A stretch of DNA of 64,000 bases from an uncultured Sphingomonas sp. Its GTDB lineage: Bacteria > Pseudomonadota > Alphaproteobacteria > Sphingomonadales > Sphingomonadaceae. This document shows positions 42,557 to 51,762 of the stretch, piece by piece. Below the pieces are notes generated by a model. It searched no databases. It saw nothing but the letters and a program-made list of their open reading frames with translations, and was not told the DNA's origin. The DNA is taken from assembly GCA_913775795.1 (NCBI GenBank), contig CAJYLT010000083.1:1-64000 (forward strand), written 5' to 3'. Position 1 is the stretch's first letter, and each line of letters opens with the position of its first letter. The translations under genes and the position numbers were made by a program.

Positions 42557-43522
42557 TCAGTTCGCCGCGCTCATGCGCAGCGTGCCGTTGACGCCGTTCG
42601 GGAAGAACCCGCCGCCCGTGACCGCCGCCCGGTTGAGGTAGACGATGTTGAGCACCTGTCCGGCGGTGCGGCTGTAAGCGAGGCCGTCTGCGTCGAGGGG
42701 CACGATGTTGCTCGTCGTCGCATTGCCGGTACCGCTGGCGCGCACGCCCTGGTCGAGGTCGCTGGTCCCGTCGAGGCTGTCACGCGCGTTCGAGATCGCC
42801 TCGGTCGCGTCAATCAGCGCGGGGGTGGTCATGCCCTTGGCATAGAGCGTCGTGCGCACGATCGCGGCGTGATACGCCTCGACCGCAAGGATGCCCGCCG
42901 CCGCCTCGAGGAAGGTCTTGTTGCTGACCAGCGGCGATGCGCCCTTGTACGCGGTGACGCCCACATCCTCGAAGATGAAGGCGGCGAGAAGGAAGTTCTC
43001 GTCGCTGGCATAGGGGTCGAAAGACGCGCCTGCACCGATCAGGCCGGCGGCGCGCGCTGCGTTCGAAAACGCACCGTTCGGATCGGCGCTGATGTCGATC
43101 GCGGGCTGTGCGACCGCCGTGTTGCCGATCGCGGTGCGCAGGAAATCGACATGCGCGCGCTCGTCCGCGGCAATCTCCTGCGCGTAGCGGGCGACGACGG
43201 GGTCGGTGAAATTGACGCGCCGGCCGCCGGTCGCGGCGCCGGCCGCGCCGGTGCCCGACAGGCTGGTGGTTGGCAGCCCCGCGCCCGTCGCGGCATAAAG
43301 GTAGAACTGCGCCTCAAGATATTCGAGGTTCAGCGCGAAGTTCAGGATGTCGCCGTCGGTAATCGTCGACGTCTGCGCCGCGGCGGGCGACGCCCCTGCG
43401 GTCAGAACGAAGCCGCCCGCGATCGCCGAGGCGGTGCTGAAGGCATTGAAGAAGGCGCGGCGGTCGGCTCGCCGCTGCGAACGGGCCTCCATCGCGTCGA
43501 GAAGGTCGCTGCTGTCGGCCAT
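42557..43522 (-). CDS. Ferritin-like domain protein, paralogue
   Basis: A 321-residue paralogue of the preceding entry, 32 bp upstream in the same operon. The N-terminus ([33 protein letters not shown]) has an arginine pair and a signal-like stretch ending in an AxA site, not a lipobox, so the copies may differ in location. The helical core [20 protein letters not shown] and [14 protein letters not shown] keep the putative metal ligands. It is divergent from the Crp/ECF/anti-sigma operon, with a perfect inverted repeat between them, suggesting control by one of those regulators. Confidence 0.85.
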   Translation of the reverse strand: MADSSDLLDAMEARSQRRADRRAFFNAFSTASAIAGGFVLTAGASPAAAQTSTITDGDILNFALNLEYLEAQFYLYAATGAGLPTTSLSGTGAAGAATGGRRVNFTDPVVARYAQEIAADERAHVDFLRTAIGNTAVAQPAIDISADPNGAFSNAARAAGLIGAGASFDPYASDENFLLAAFIFEDVGVTAYKGASPLVSNKTFLEAAAGILAVEAYHAAIVRTTLYAKGMTTPALIDATEAISNARDSLDGTSDLDQGVRASGTGNATTSNIVPLDADGLAYSRTAGQVLNIVYLNRAAVTGGGFFPNGVNGTLRMSAAN

Positions 43523-43590
43523 GCGCGGAACTCCCTGAAGATCGCCATTACAACGCAGCAGGCTATCAGGATTTCAGCGCCTTAAAGCGT

Positions 43591-43609
43591 GCGTACGCCA
43601 GCCGTACGC
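43591..43609. promoter_or_regulatory. GCGTACG-N5-CGTACGC inverted repeat
   Basis: Perfect 7-bp arms around CCAGC in the 156-bp gap between the ferritin-like operon and the Crp-type gene, 69 bp from one start and 70 bp from the other. Its central position suggests an operator acting on both directions, most simply for the Crp-type protein. Confidence 0.5.
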
Positions 43610-43678
43610 TGTGCATCCGCGCCCGGAACCTTTTCGTATCTCGTTCGCCGGCCAACTACCCGAAGAGGGCGAGCGCGC

Positions 43679-44407
43679 ATGTTCCGGACTGTCGAAGACC
43701 GATCCCCGCCGCCCTGCGGCAATCATCTGCTGGCCGCGCTGTTCGCGCCCAGCCTCGCGTCGCTGCGGCCGCATCTGGCGCGGCAGCGGATCGAGCAGGG
43801 GGAAGTGATCGAAAGCGGCGCGGCGGGCGCCGATGTGGTTCATTTTCCCGAGACCGCCGTCTTCTGTCTGCGCGCCTGCGTCGCCGGGGGGAAGCAGCAG
43901 GGCTTCGGCCTGATCGGTCGTGAAGGCGCGCTCAACTGGGGCCTCGTCGCCGGGGTTCCAGTTCCCGGGACCCAGGAGGCGGTGGCGGTCTCGGCGGGGA
44001 CGACATTGGCGATCGACGGGCGCGTGCTGCGCGACCTGTGCTTGCTCGACCCTTCGCTGACGATGCGGCTGGTCGGCTTCGCTTTCCAGTTCGCCTGCCA
44101 GCTCGGCGCGACGCTGCGCTCCGGCATGTGCGATCCCGTCGACGTCCGGCTGAGCCGCTGGCTGCTCCTCTGGCACGACCGGGTGGACGATGGCGAACTG
44201 ATGCTGACCCACGACCTGCTCGCCGGAATGCTGGGCGTCCGACGCGCGACGGTGACCGACGCGCTCCACATCCTCGAGGGCGAGCGCCTCATCACCTCGA
44301 CCCGCGGGCGGATCGTCGTGCGCTCGCGCTCGCTTTTGGAGGCGCATGCCGGTATCGCCTATGCCGTGACGGACCGGGTCTGGCCCGGCCGGGGTGGGGC
44401 GACATGA
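43679..44407 (+). CDS. Crp/Fnr family regulator
   Basis: A 242-residue protein with a cyclic-nucleotide-like sensor domain (residues 20-150) and a C-terminal helix-turn-helix, TLLAGMLGVRRATVTDAL-like (HDLLAGMLGVRRATVTDALHILE, in part). FNR-type cysteines for an iron-sulfur cluster are absent. The ligand is unknown. The start at 43679 replaces the track's 43589, which runs into the operator repeat. It overlaps the ECF sigma gene by ATGA, forming a three-gene regulatory operon facing the ferritin-like genes. Confidence 0.82.
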   Translation: MFRTVEDRSPPPCGNHLLAALFAPSLASLRPHLARQRIEQGEVIESGAAGADVVHFPETAVFCLRACVAGGKQQGFGLIGREGALNWGLVAGVPVPGTQEAVAVSAGTTLAIDGRVLRDLCLLDPSLTMRLVGFAFQFACQLGATLRSGMCDPVDVRLSRWLLLWHDRVDDGELMLTHDLLAGMLGVRRATVTDALHILEGERLITSTRGRIVVRSRSLLEAHAGIAYAVTDRVWPGRGGAT

Positions 44408-44973
44408 TGGATCGATCATCGCAGGCAGAGGCCCGTGCGCACCTGTCCAGCCTGTTGAAGCAGGTCGGCAGCGGCGATCGCGACGCGCTGCGCGAGGTCT
44501 ATGCGCTCACCTCGGCAAAGCTGTTCGGCATCTGCATGCGGGTCGTGCAGGACCGCGACACGGCCGAGGAGATCCTTCAGGACGTCTATCTCCGGATCTG
44601 GCGCCGGGCGGGAAGCTTCGATTCGGGGCGCGCCAGTCCGATCACCTGGATGTGTACCGTCGCGCGCAATGCCGCCATCGACTGGCGCCGGTCGCACCGG
44701 CCGCAACTGATGGTCGGCGACGAGCATATCGCCGACCTGGCCGACGATCGTGCCGATGCCGAGCAGGTGATCGCCGCCGATCAGGAGCGGGCGCGCATCT
44801 TCCACTGCATCGAGCAGCTCGGCGCGAAGCAGCGGGAGGCGATCCGCTCGGCGTTTTTCGACGGGCTGACCTATGCCGAGCTGGCGGTGGTACGGAACGT
44901 GCCGCTCGGCACGATGAAAAGCTGGGTGCGCCGCGGGCTGGCCCAAATGAAGGAATGTCTCGGCCATGGCTGA
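44404..44973 (+). CDS. ECF sigma factor (SigK-like)
   Basis: A 189-residue extracytoplasmic-function sigma factor. Region 2 is DTAEEILQDVYLRIWRRAGSFD followed by SPITWMCTVARNAAIDWRR, and region 4 is LTYAELAVVRNVPLGTMKSWVRRGL. The RNAIDWRR and MKSWVRRGL wording is of the SigK type usually held by RskA-like anti-sigma factors. It is coupled to the Crp-type gene upstream and overlaps the anti-sigma gene by eight bases. Its targets may include the divergent ferritin-like genes. Confidence 0.9.
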   Translation: MMDRSSQAEARAHLSSLLKQVGSGDRDALREVYALTSAKLFGICMRVVQDRDTAEEILQDVYLRIWRRAGSFDSGRASPITWMCTVARNAAIDWRRSHRPQLMVGDEHIADLADDRADAEQVIAADQERARIFHCIEQLGAKQREAIRSAFFDGLTYAELAVVRNVPLGTMKSWVRRGLAQMKECLGHG

Positions 44974-45667
44974 ACCGCTCGACCCCGATCTCGATGCGCT
45001 GGCCGCCGAGCTGGCGCTCGGCCTGTTGACCGGTGACGAGCGGGCGCGCGCGCTTCGCCTGTCGCTGTCCGACCGCAGTTTCGCCGAGGCGGTCGATGCC
45101 TGGCGGGCGCGGCTCGATCCGATGTACGACGGGTTCGAGGCGCAGCCGGCGCCCGATGTCTGGCCGGCGATCGCCGCGCGCCTCGGCCCGGGTGGCGCCG
45201 ACATGGGCAAACGGCTGCGCCGCTGGCGGTGGGCTGCGATCGGCAGCACCGGGATCGCCGCCGCCTTCGCCGCGGCCTTCCTGCTCGCCCGGCCCGAGCC
45301 GGTGACGATCGTGCGGGAAGTGGTGCGCGCGCCGGCTGAGGCGACGGTCGCCCAGCTCGGCGGGGCCGAGGGGACGCTGTTGGCGGCCAATTACGCGCCG
45401 GGCGATGGCGATCTGCGGATCCGTGCGGTGTCGCTGCCGCAAAGCGACCGCGTGCCCGAGCTATGGGTCATCCCCGCCGACGGCGTGCCGCGGTCGCTGG
45501 GCCTGCTGGAGGGGGCGGGCACGACCCGCGTCAAGGTGCCCGCCGCGCTCCAGGCGCTGATCGTCGACGGCGCGACGCTGGCCGTCAGCCTCGAGCTGCC
45601 GAACGGGGCGCCCCACCAGGCCCCCAGCACGACGCCGATCGCGACGGGCAAGATCACGCGCATCTGA
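44966..45667 (+). CDS. Anti-sigma factor (RskA-like)
   Basis: A 233-residue membrane protein. The cytoplasmic N-terminal part (LAAELALGLLTGDERARA, DAWRARLDPM) is the sigma-binding region typical of anti-sigma-K factors. One membrane segment, WAAIGSTGIAAAFAAAFLLA, lies near residues 89-108. The periplasmic part has the RskA-type LPQSDRVPELWVIPADGVPRSLGLL. It should hold the preceding ECF factor until proteolysis or a redox signal releases it. Confidence 0.88.
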   Translation: MAEPLDPDLDALAAELALGLLTGDERARALRLSLSDRSFAEAVDAWRARLDPMYDGFEAQPAPDVWPAIAARLGPGGADMGKRLRRWRWAAIGSTGIAAAFAAAFLLARPEPVTIVREVVRAPAEATVAQLGGAEGTLLAANYAPGDGDLRIRAVSLPQSDRVPELWVIPADGVPRSLGLLEGAGTTRVKVPAALQALIVDGATLAVSLELPNGAPHQAPSTTPIATGKITRI

Positions 45668-45722
45668 GGGGCGCCGATCGGCGGTGTCGCGTCCAGCGCC
45701 CTCAGGCGCTAAGGGGCGGGCC

Positions 45723-47342
45723 ATGTTGCGCCTGACCAACCTGACCCTGCCGCTGCACCATGCCGACGAGGCGCTCCTTTCCGCGATCTTCAAGCGGCTG
45801 CGCGTCACCCCGCGCGACGTGGTGCGCTATCAGGTCGTGCGCCGTGGCAACGACGCACGCGACAAGGCCAATATCCAGCTCGTCTACACCGTCGACGTGA
45901 CGCTTCGGAACGAGGCGCCGGTGCTCGCGCGCTTTCGCAAGGATCGCGACGTCCAGAAGACGCCCGACACGCATTACCGCCATGTCGGCACCGCCCCTGC
46001 GGGCGCGCCGCGCCCCGTCGTCATCGGCGCGGGGCCGTGCGGCCTGTTCGCAGGGCTGATCCTGTCGCAGATGGGGTTCCGCCCGATCATCCTCGACCGC
46101 GGCAAGGTGGTGCGCGAGCGAACCAAGGACACCTGGGGCCTGTGGCGCCGGCGCGTCCTCAACCCCGAATCGAACGTCCAGTTCGGCGAAGGGGGCGCAG
46201 GCACCTTTTCCGATGGCAAGCTCTACAGCCGAATCAAGGACCCGCGGCATCTCGATCGCAAGGTGCTGACCGAGTTCGTCAAGGCCGGCGCCCCGCCCGA
46301 GATCCTGACCGAGGCGCATCCGCACATCGGCACCTTCCGCCTCGTCACCATGGTCGAGAGCATGCGCGCGACGATCGAGGCGCTGGGCGGCGAATATCGG
46401 TTCGAGAAGCGCGTCGTCGGCGTGGATATCGGCACCGACGGTGCGGGCGTGCGGCGGATGCAGGGGCTGCACCTCCAGACCGGCGAGTATCTGGAGGCGA
46501 GCCATGTCGTGCTTGCGATCGGCCATAGTGCGCGCGACACCTTTCGGATGCTCCACGACGCGGGCGTGTATGTAGAGGCAAAGCCGTTCTCGATCGGCGT
46601 CCGCATCGAGCATCCGCAAAGCTGGATCGACCGCGCTCGCTTCGGCGCCAATGCCGGCCACCCGGTGCTGGGCGCGGCGGAGTATCATATCTCGCACCAC
46701 TGCTCGAACGGGCGGACGGTCTACAGCTTCTGTATGTGCCCCGGCGGCACCGTCGTTGCCGCAACGAGCGAGGAGGGCGGCGTCGCGACCAATGGCATGA
46801 GCCAGTATTCGCGCAACGAGCGTAACGCCAATTCGGGCTTCGTCGTCGCGATCGATCCCGAGCGCGACTTTCCCGGCGATCCGCTGGCGGGCCTCGACCT
46901 GCAACGCCATTGGGAGCGGCGGGCGTTCGTGGCGGGCGGCTCGAACTATCACGCACCGGCGCAGCGGCTGGGCGACTTCATGGCGCGCCGTCCGTCGACC
47001 ACGCTCGGTTCGGTCGTGCCGTCTTACAAGCCCGGCGTCACACCCACCGCGCTCGACGAATGCCTGCCCGACTTCGTCGTGGAGGCGATGCGCGAGGCGA
47101 TCCCGGTCTTTGGCCGGCAGATCCCCGACTATGACCATCCCGACGTGGTGATGACGGGGGTGGAGACGCGCACGTCCTCGCCGGTCCGCTTCACCCGCGG
47201 CGACGATTTCCAGAGCCTCAATACCACCGGCCTATATCCGGCGGGCGAGGGGGCGGGCTATGCCGGCGGCATCCTGTCGGCGGCGGTGGACGGGATCAAG
47301 GTCGCCGAAGCGGTCGCACGGTCGATGATCGGGGCGGCCTGA
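45723..47342 (+). CDS. FAD-dependent oxidoreductase (COG2509 type)
   Basis: A 539-residue flavoprotein of the uncharacterised FAD-dependent dehydrogenase family. A unique N-terminal domain (about 1-90) precedes the dinucleotide-binding VVIGAGPCGLFAGLILSQMG. Family blocks are NVQFGEGGAGTFSDGKL, SFCMCPGGTVVAA and the C-terminal GLYPAGEGAGYAGGI. The physiological reaction is not known. I start at 45723 since the longer frame adds residues without a ribosome site. It seems independent of the anti-sigma operon. Confidence 0.85.
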   Translation: MLRLTNLTLPLHHADEALLSAIFKRLRVTPRDVVRYQVVRRGNDARDKANIQLVYTVDVTLRNEAPVLARFRKDRDVQKTPDTHYRHVGTAPAGAPRPVVIGAGPCGLFAGLILSQMGFRPIILDRGKVVRERTKDTWGLWRRRVLNPESNVQFGEGGAGTFSDGKLYSRIKDPRHLDRKVLTEFVKAGAPPEILTEAHPHIGTFRLVTMVESMRATIEALGGEYRFEKRVVGVDIGTDGAGVRRMQGLHLQTGEYLEASHVVLAIGHSARDTFRMLHDAGVYVEAKPFSIGVRIEHPQSWIDRARFGANAGHPVLGAAEYHISHHCSNGRTVYSFCMCPGGTVVAATSEEGGVATNGMSQYSRNERNANSGFVVAIDPERDFPGDPLAGLDLQRHWERRAFVAGGSNYHAPAQRLGDFMARRPSTTLGSVVPSYKPGVTPTALDECLPDFVVEAMREAIPVFGRQIPDYDHPDVVMTGVETRTSSPVRFTRGDDFQSLNTTGLYPAGEGAGYAGGILSAAVDGIKVAEAVARSMIGAA

Positions 47343-47400
47343 CCGCGGCCGCGCCGCGCCGCTCTTGATCTTCGCGAGCGGCAGGCGCACCGGCGCGGCG

Positions 47401-48090
47401 ATGCGATTGTTTCCGATTCTTGCTGCTGCGGTCCCGCTCGCGGCGCCCGTCCCGGCGCTTGCGCAGCAGGAGGACGAGCAGCTCTGGGAGCAGCTCAACG
47501 TCGTCCTGCCCGTCGCCAAGGGCGTGCGCGTCACCGCCGAGCAGATTGCGCGGACCAGTGACCGGCAGGAGGGCATCTACACGACCGAATACGGCGTGCT
47601 GCTGGGTATGCAGATCGCCAAGGGCGTCGAGTTTGGCGTCGGGTATCGCCATGTCGGCTTCTTCAACGCCAACACCGCCGCCGACGAGGAGCGCATCCGC
47701 CAGCAGATCGTGATCGCGCGCGGGCGATTCGCGGGGCGCCTGCGCCTGGACGAGCGGTTCAATCCCGGCGGGGACGAGATCGGCTTCCGGGTCCGTCCGC
47801 TGGTTCGCTACAACCTGCCGCTCGGTCGGAGCCGGGTGTCGCTGTTCGGCAGCCACGAGAGTTTCATCCTGCCCAACTCGACCATCTGGGGCCAGCGGGC
47901 GGGGTATGAGCGAATGCGCAACATCGTCGGCTTCAACATGCCGATCGGCAGGGCGCTGAGCGCGGACATCGGCTATCTCAACCAGTATCGCCTCGCCCGC
48001 GGGGGTGCGCAGGCGCAGATGGATCACGCGCTTTCGCTCCAGCTGACGGTCAATCTCGACAAGCTGGGCGTGGCGATGCTGCACGACTGA
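47401..48090 (+). CDS. DUF2490 outer-membrane-like protein
   Basis: A 229-residue protein with a signal peptide (MRLFPILAAAVPLAAPVPALAQ) and a beta-strand-rich body (WEQLNVVLPVAKGVRVTAEQIAR, FRVRPLVRYNLPLG, SLFGSHESFILPNST, IGYLNQYRLARGG) fitting the DUF2490 family, thought to form small outer-membrane barrels. Function unknown. It begins 58 bp after the flavoprotein gene and may be transcribed with it. Confidence 0.78.
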   Translation: MRLFPILAAAVPLAAPVPALAQQEDEQLWEQLNVVLPVAKGVRVTAEQIARTSDRQEGIYTTEYGVLLGMQIAKGVEFGVGYRHVGFFNANTAADEERIRQQIVIARGRFAGRLRLDERFNPGGDEIGFRVRPLVRYNLPLGRSRVSLFGSHESFILPNSTIWGQRAGYERMRNIVGFNMPIGRALSADIGYLNQYRLARGGAQAQMDHALSLQLTVNLDKLGVAMLHD

Positions 48091-48184
48091 CGGGTTCGGT
48101 ACGTTAGCGGTTGGAGTCCGGCCCACGACGCGGTAATGGCGCGCCCGCCAACCCCGGAGCTTTCCCATCAGACAGATCGCCGCC

Positions 48185-49285
48185 TTGCCGTACCGGATGG
48201 AGGGGACCGCCCCCGATGCGCCGGTCAGCATCCTCCTCGTCACTTCGCGCGAGAATCGGCGCTGGGTCATTCCCAAGGGCAATGCGCCCAAGGGGCTGAG
48301 CCCGCACGATGCAGCCGCGCTGGAGGCCGAGGAGGAAGCGGGCGTGCGCGGCGTCATCTGTCCGGTCGCGCTGGGCTCCTACCGCTATCGCAAGAAGCGG
48401 GCGAGCGGCGCGTCGCTGATGCTCGACGTCGACGTGTTCCCGCTCGCGGTGCGCGACGTCCGGGACGCATGGAAAGAACAGGGCGAGCGCGAGCGGCGCT
48501 GGTTCAGCCTCGAGGCCGCCGCGCAGGCGGTCGACGAGGACGACCTCAAGGACCTGATCCGTTCGTTCGGCAATCGCGATTTCAAGGCAGCAACGCAGCG
48601 CACCGGCTTTATCCAGGCCGTCGCGCAAGGATCGAAAGTCTCTCACATGTTCGCCTGGTTCCAGAAGCTGCTGCCCCGCACGGGCAATTTCTTCGAGATG
48701 TTCGAGGCGCACGCCGCCACCGTCGTCGCGGGCGGCAACGCGCTTGCCCGGCTGGTACAGGACGGCAGCGCCGAACACATCCAGGAAGTGGTAGAGCGCG
48801 AGCGCGACGCCGACGAGATCATCCGCGAGGTGCTGCGCACCGTTCGCGTCACCTTCCTGACGCCCTTCGACCGCAGCGCGATCATCAGCCTGATCGGCTC
48901 GATGGACGACGCGATCGACGAGATGCAGGCGACGGTCCAGGCGATCGACCTGTACGACGTGACCGGCTTCGAGCCCGAGATGAAGGACATGGCCGGCATC
49001 ATCGTCGATGCCGCCCGCCTGACCGCCGAGGCGATGCCGCTGCTGCGCGACGTCGCCGGCAACGCCACGCGCCTGCACGAGCTGACCGAGCGGCTGGTCC
49101 GCATGGAAAGCCATGCCGACGAGATTCACGCCGCCGGCCTCAAGCGCGCCTTCAAGGAGCTCGGCCCGACCGATACGCTGCGCTTCTCGGTCCAGCGCGA
49201 GATCTACAAGCATCTCGAGCGCATCGTCGACAAGTTCGAGGATGTCGCCAACGAGATCGACGGCATCGTCATCGATCACGCCTGA
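48185..49285 (+). CDS. Nudix-DUF47 fusion protein
   Basis: A continuous 366-residue frame. Residues 1-140 form a Nudix hydrolase (SILLVTSRENRRWVIPKG, Nudix box with LEAEEEAGV; the usual Arg before the first Glu is Leu), resembling diphosphoinositol-polyphosphate phosphatases. From MFAWFQKLLPRTGNFFEMFEAH (Met about 155) on, it is a complete DUF47/PhoU-like protein, the normal partner of Pit transporters. Either the proteins are fused or the DUF47 part starts internally at 48647. No ATG stands at the Nudix start: TTG 48185 or ATG 48197 are the options, and a GGAG precedes an ATC at 48167. It shares one base with pit. Confidence 0.75.
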   Translation: MPYRMEGTAPDAPVSILLVTSRENRRWVIPKGNAPKGLSPHDAAALEAEEEAGVRGVICPVALGSYRYRKKRASGASLMLDVDVFPLAVRDVRDAWKEQGERERRWFSLEAAAQAVDEDDLKDLIRSFGNRDFKAATQRTGFIQAVAQGSKVSHMFAWFQKLLPRTGNFFEMFEAHAATVVAGGNALARLVQDGSAEHIQEVVERERDADEIIREVLRTVRVTFLTPFDRSAIISLIGSMDDAIDEMQATVQAIDLYDVTGFEPEMKDMAGIIVDAARLTAEAMPLLRDVAGNATRLHELTERLVRMESHADEIHAAGLKRAFKELGPTDTLRFSVQREIYKHLERIVDKFEDVANEIDGIVIDHA

Positions 49286-50298
49286 TGCACGAGCTCGCCT
49301 TTCCGCTGCTGGTCGCGCTCATCATCGTCGCGCTGGCGTTCGACTTTCTGAACGGCCTGCACGACGCGGCCAATTCGATCGCGACGGTGGTGGCCACGCG
49401 GCTGCTCAAGCCCGTCCACGCCGTCATCTTCGCCGCGGTTTTCAACGGCGCAGCTTACTTCCTGACAATCACCTTCCCCAGCCTGCACAAGGTGGCGAGC
49501 ACGATCGGGCAGGGGCTGATCGAAAGGGACCTGGTGACGCCCGCCGTCGTGTTCGGCGCGCTGGTGGGCGCGATGTTCTGGAACGTCGTCACCTGGCTGA
49601 AGGGGATTCCGTCGTCGTCCAGCCACGCGCTGGTCGGCGGGCTGATCGGCGCGGGCGTCGCGCATGCGGGGCTGACCGGGGTGCAGTGGTCGGGGCTCAA
49701 CAAGACGCTGATCGCGATCGTGCTGTCGCCGACGCTGGGCATGATTTTGGCGATGTTCGTCATGCTGGTGACGAGCTGGATCTTTCGCCGGGCGACGACG
49801 ACGCGGGCGGAAAAGACGTTCCGGTTCCTGCACCTCCTGTCCTCGGGCGCCTATTCGCTCAGCCACGGGCTCAACGACGCGCAGAAGACGATGGGGATCA
49901 TCACCGTCCTCCTTTATTCGACCGGCTATCTGCAGGGCGAGTTCGAGGTGCCGCACTGGGTCGCCATCGCCTGCTACGTGGCGATCGCGCTGGGGACGCT
50001 GAGCGGCGGGTGGAAGATCATCGAGACGATGGGCAGCCGCATCACCAAGCTGTCGCAGCATCAGGGGTTCAGCGCCTCGCTGGCCGGATCGATCATCCTG
50101 TTCAGCGCATCGTGGCTGGGCATCCCGGTGTCGACCACGCACACGATCACCGGCTCGATCATCGGCGCGGGCACGGCGCGGCGCGCCTCGGCGGTCCGCT
50201 GGGGCGTGGCGAGCAACGTGGTCACGGCGTGGCTCATCACCATCCCCGCCTCGGCCGCGGTAGGCGCGCTGTTCTATTTCCTAACGACGCTGTTTTAG
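49285..50298 (+). CDS. pit: Inorganic phosphate transporter, Pit family
   Basis: A 337-residue inner-membrane transporter with about ten segments and the two inverted Pit signatures: FDFLNGLHDAANSIATVVATR at the N-terminus and SHGLNDAQKTMGII in the middle, plus SSSHALVGGLIGAG and VSTTHTITGSIIGAG. It imports phosphate with protons, possibly as metal-phosphate. The start coincides with the stop of the Nudix-DUF47 gene; DUF47 proteins are thought to regulate Pit. Its 3' end overlaps the convergent hydrolase gene by 18 bp. Confidence 0.92.
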   Translation: MHELAFPLLVALIIVALAFDFLNGLHDAANSIATVVATRLLKPVHAVIFAAVFNGAAYFLTITFPSLHKVASTIGQGLIERDLVTPAVVFGALVGAMFWNVVTWLKGIPSSSSHALVGGLIGAGVAHAGLTGVQWSGLNKTLIAIVLSPTLGMILAMFVMLVTSWIFRRATTTRAEKTFRFLHLLSSGAYSLSHGLNDAQKTMGIITVLLYSTGYLQGEFEVPHWVAIACYVAIALGTLSGGWKIIETMGSRITKLSQHQGFSASLAGSIILFSASWLGIPVSTTHTITGSIIGAGTARRASAVRWGVASNVVTAWLITIPASAAVGALFYFLTTLF

Positions 50299-51747
50299 CG
50301 CGCCGGCGACAAAGTCGCCGACCAGCGCGACGACGCGCGGGGAGCCGAGATTGGGGCCGAGTTTCGCCACTTCCTTTTCGTCGCCGGTGACGGCGCCGTC
50401 CTGAAACCAGTGGCTGAGATCGTTGAAGACGACGACCTTGGCCTCGCGATTGGCGGCGAGAGCGGTGCGCGCGGCGGCGGCCTCCGGTGCGGCGATGACG
50501 AGCGGGTCCTTGCCGCCGAACAGGGCGAGGACGGGCGCCCTGATTGCGGCGAGGTCGGCCGCGGAGTGGACCTTGTCGGCGCTCCACGCCTCCGGCACGT
50601 CGATGCGCTTGAGGCCCTCTTCAGCCTCGGGCCGGGTGAAGCCGAGCGCTTCAATCCGATCTACCAGAGCGGTGCGCAAGGGCGCGACCGCCGCGTCGCT
50701 CTGTCCGGCCGCGCGCGCCTTGAGCAGCGCCATCGCCGCCTCGACCGCAGGCTCGATCGCGGCTGGCGGCCGATTTGCCGCAATCATCTGATGGCGCAGT
50801 GCATTCGCGAGCATCGGAAAACCGTCGCCGACGGAGCCGCCTAGTGTGACCACCGCGCCAATCGTCGGGTCCGCGGCGGCGACGGCGGGGGCGACGACAC
50901 CGCCCTGGCTGTGGCCGATCAGTGCGACGTGCCGACCGTCGATGTCGGGCCGCGCGCGCATCGCGGCGACTGCCGCCTGTGCATCGGCAGTGAGCAGGCC
51001 GATGTCCTCGACATAGGCGCCGGTCGACTGGCCGATGCCGCGCTTGTCATATTCGAGCGCGGCGATGCCGTCGCGATTGAGGCGATGGATCACATCGTCG
51101 AAGCCGCCGCGGCCATTGGGGCCGTGCCCCTGGATGACGATCGCGACCGGAAACGGGCCGCGGCCGACGGGCAGGTGTAGCGTGCCGGCGAGCGTCGCCT
51201 GGCGCGACGGAATGGTCAGGTCGACGGGAACGGCGGCCGGGCGATAGGCGGCAAACGCGGTCGCCGCGCCCGACGTTGGTGCCCAGGCGACGGGGCCGAG
51301 CATGACCGCGCTGTCGGCCTTGCCGAGTGTCACGACCAGCGCCTGCGAGCCCGCCGGGAGTGGCGCTGCGGCGGTGCCGGTCACGGTAAAGCGCTGCCAT
51401 TGCGGCGTCAGCGCAAGGTCGGTGGTCGCCACCTGCGCGTACGTCGGTTCCGGCCCCTGGATCGCGGCGGTGGTCCGCATCGGCTTCGCGGCCCGCGCCC
51501 AGAAGGTGGCAGCGACGGTTTCGCCCGCGGCGATTGCCTGCGGCAATTTCAGTACCGCGCCGCTGGTCCAAGGTTCGGCGCGTTTCGCGGGCGGCAGCGC
51601 GGCGCGGATCGCGCCGCCGGGCACGGCCGCATCACGCTCGTGGGTCGAGGTCGTGCCGTAGATGATCCAGCGGCCGGCATCCTCGACCTGCGCGTGCGCC
51701 GGGCTGGCGATGAAGGCTGCGATGGCGAGCGGGATCGTGGCCTTCAT
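50281..51747 (-). CDS. Exported alpha/beta hydrolase
   Basis: A 488-residue secreted protein. A short signal peptide (MKATIPLAIAAFIASPAHAQ) is followed by an N-terminal beta-sandwich-like region of about 150 residues (SGAVLKLPQAIAAGETVAATFWARA), then an alpha/beta hydrolase core: VAIVIQGHGPNGRGGFDD, nucleophile elbow GHSQGG near residue 270, Asp in FGGKDPLV and His in LSHWFQDG. The two-part design is like exported esterases or peptidases acting on small molecules. Substrate not evident. Confidence 0.8.
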   Translation of the reverse strand: MKATIPLAIAAFIASPAHAQVEDAGRWIIYGTTSTHERDAAVPGGAIRAALPPAKRAEPWTSGAVLKLPQAIAAGETVAATFWARAAKPMRTTAAIQGPEPTYAQVATTDLALTPQWQRFTVTGTAAAPLPAGSQALVVTLGKADSAVMLGPVAWAPTSGAATAFAAYRPAAVPVDLTIPSRQATLAGTLHLPVGRGPFPVAIVIQGHGPNGRGGFDDVIHRLNRDGIAALEYDKRGIGQSTGAYVEDIGLLTADAQAAVAAMRARPDIDGRHVALIGHSQGGVVAPAVAAADPTIGAVVTLGGSVGDGFPMLANALRHQMIAANRPPAAIEPAVEAAMALLKARAAGQSDAAVAPLRTALVDRIEALGFTRPEAEEGLKRIDVPEAWSADKVHSAADLAAIRAPVLALFGGKDPLVIAAPEAAAARTALAANREAKVVVFNDLSHWFQDGAVTGDEKEVAKLGPNLGSPRVVALVGDFVAGALKQRR

Positions 51748-51762
51748 CGGAGCGTCCTTCGG

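Noticed and set aside
43625-43645. GGAAC...CGTT as an EcfG-type promoter of the Crp/ECF operon
   Set aside because: The spacing is about 12 bases, too short for the 16-17 expected.
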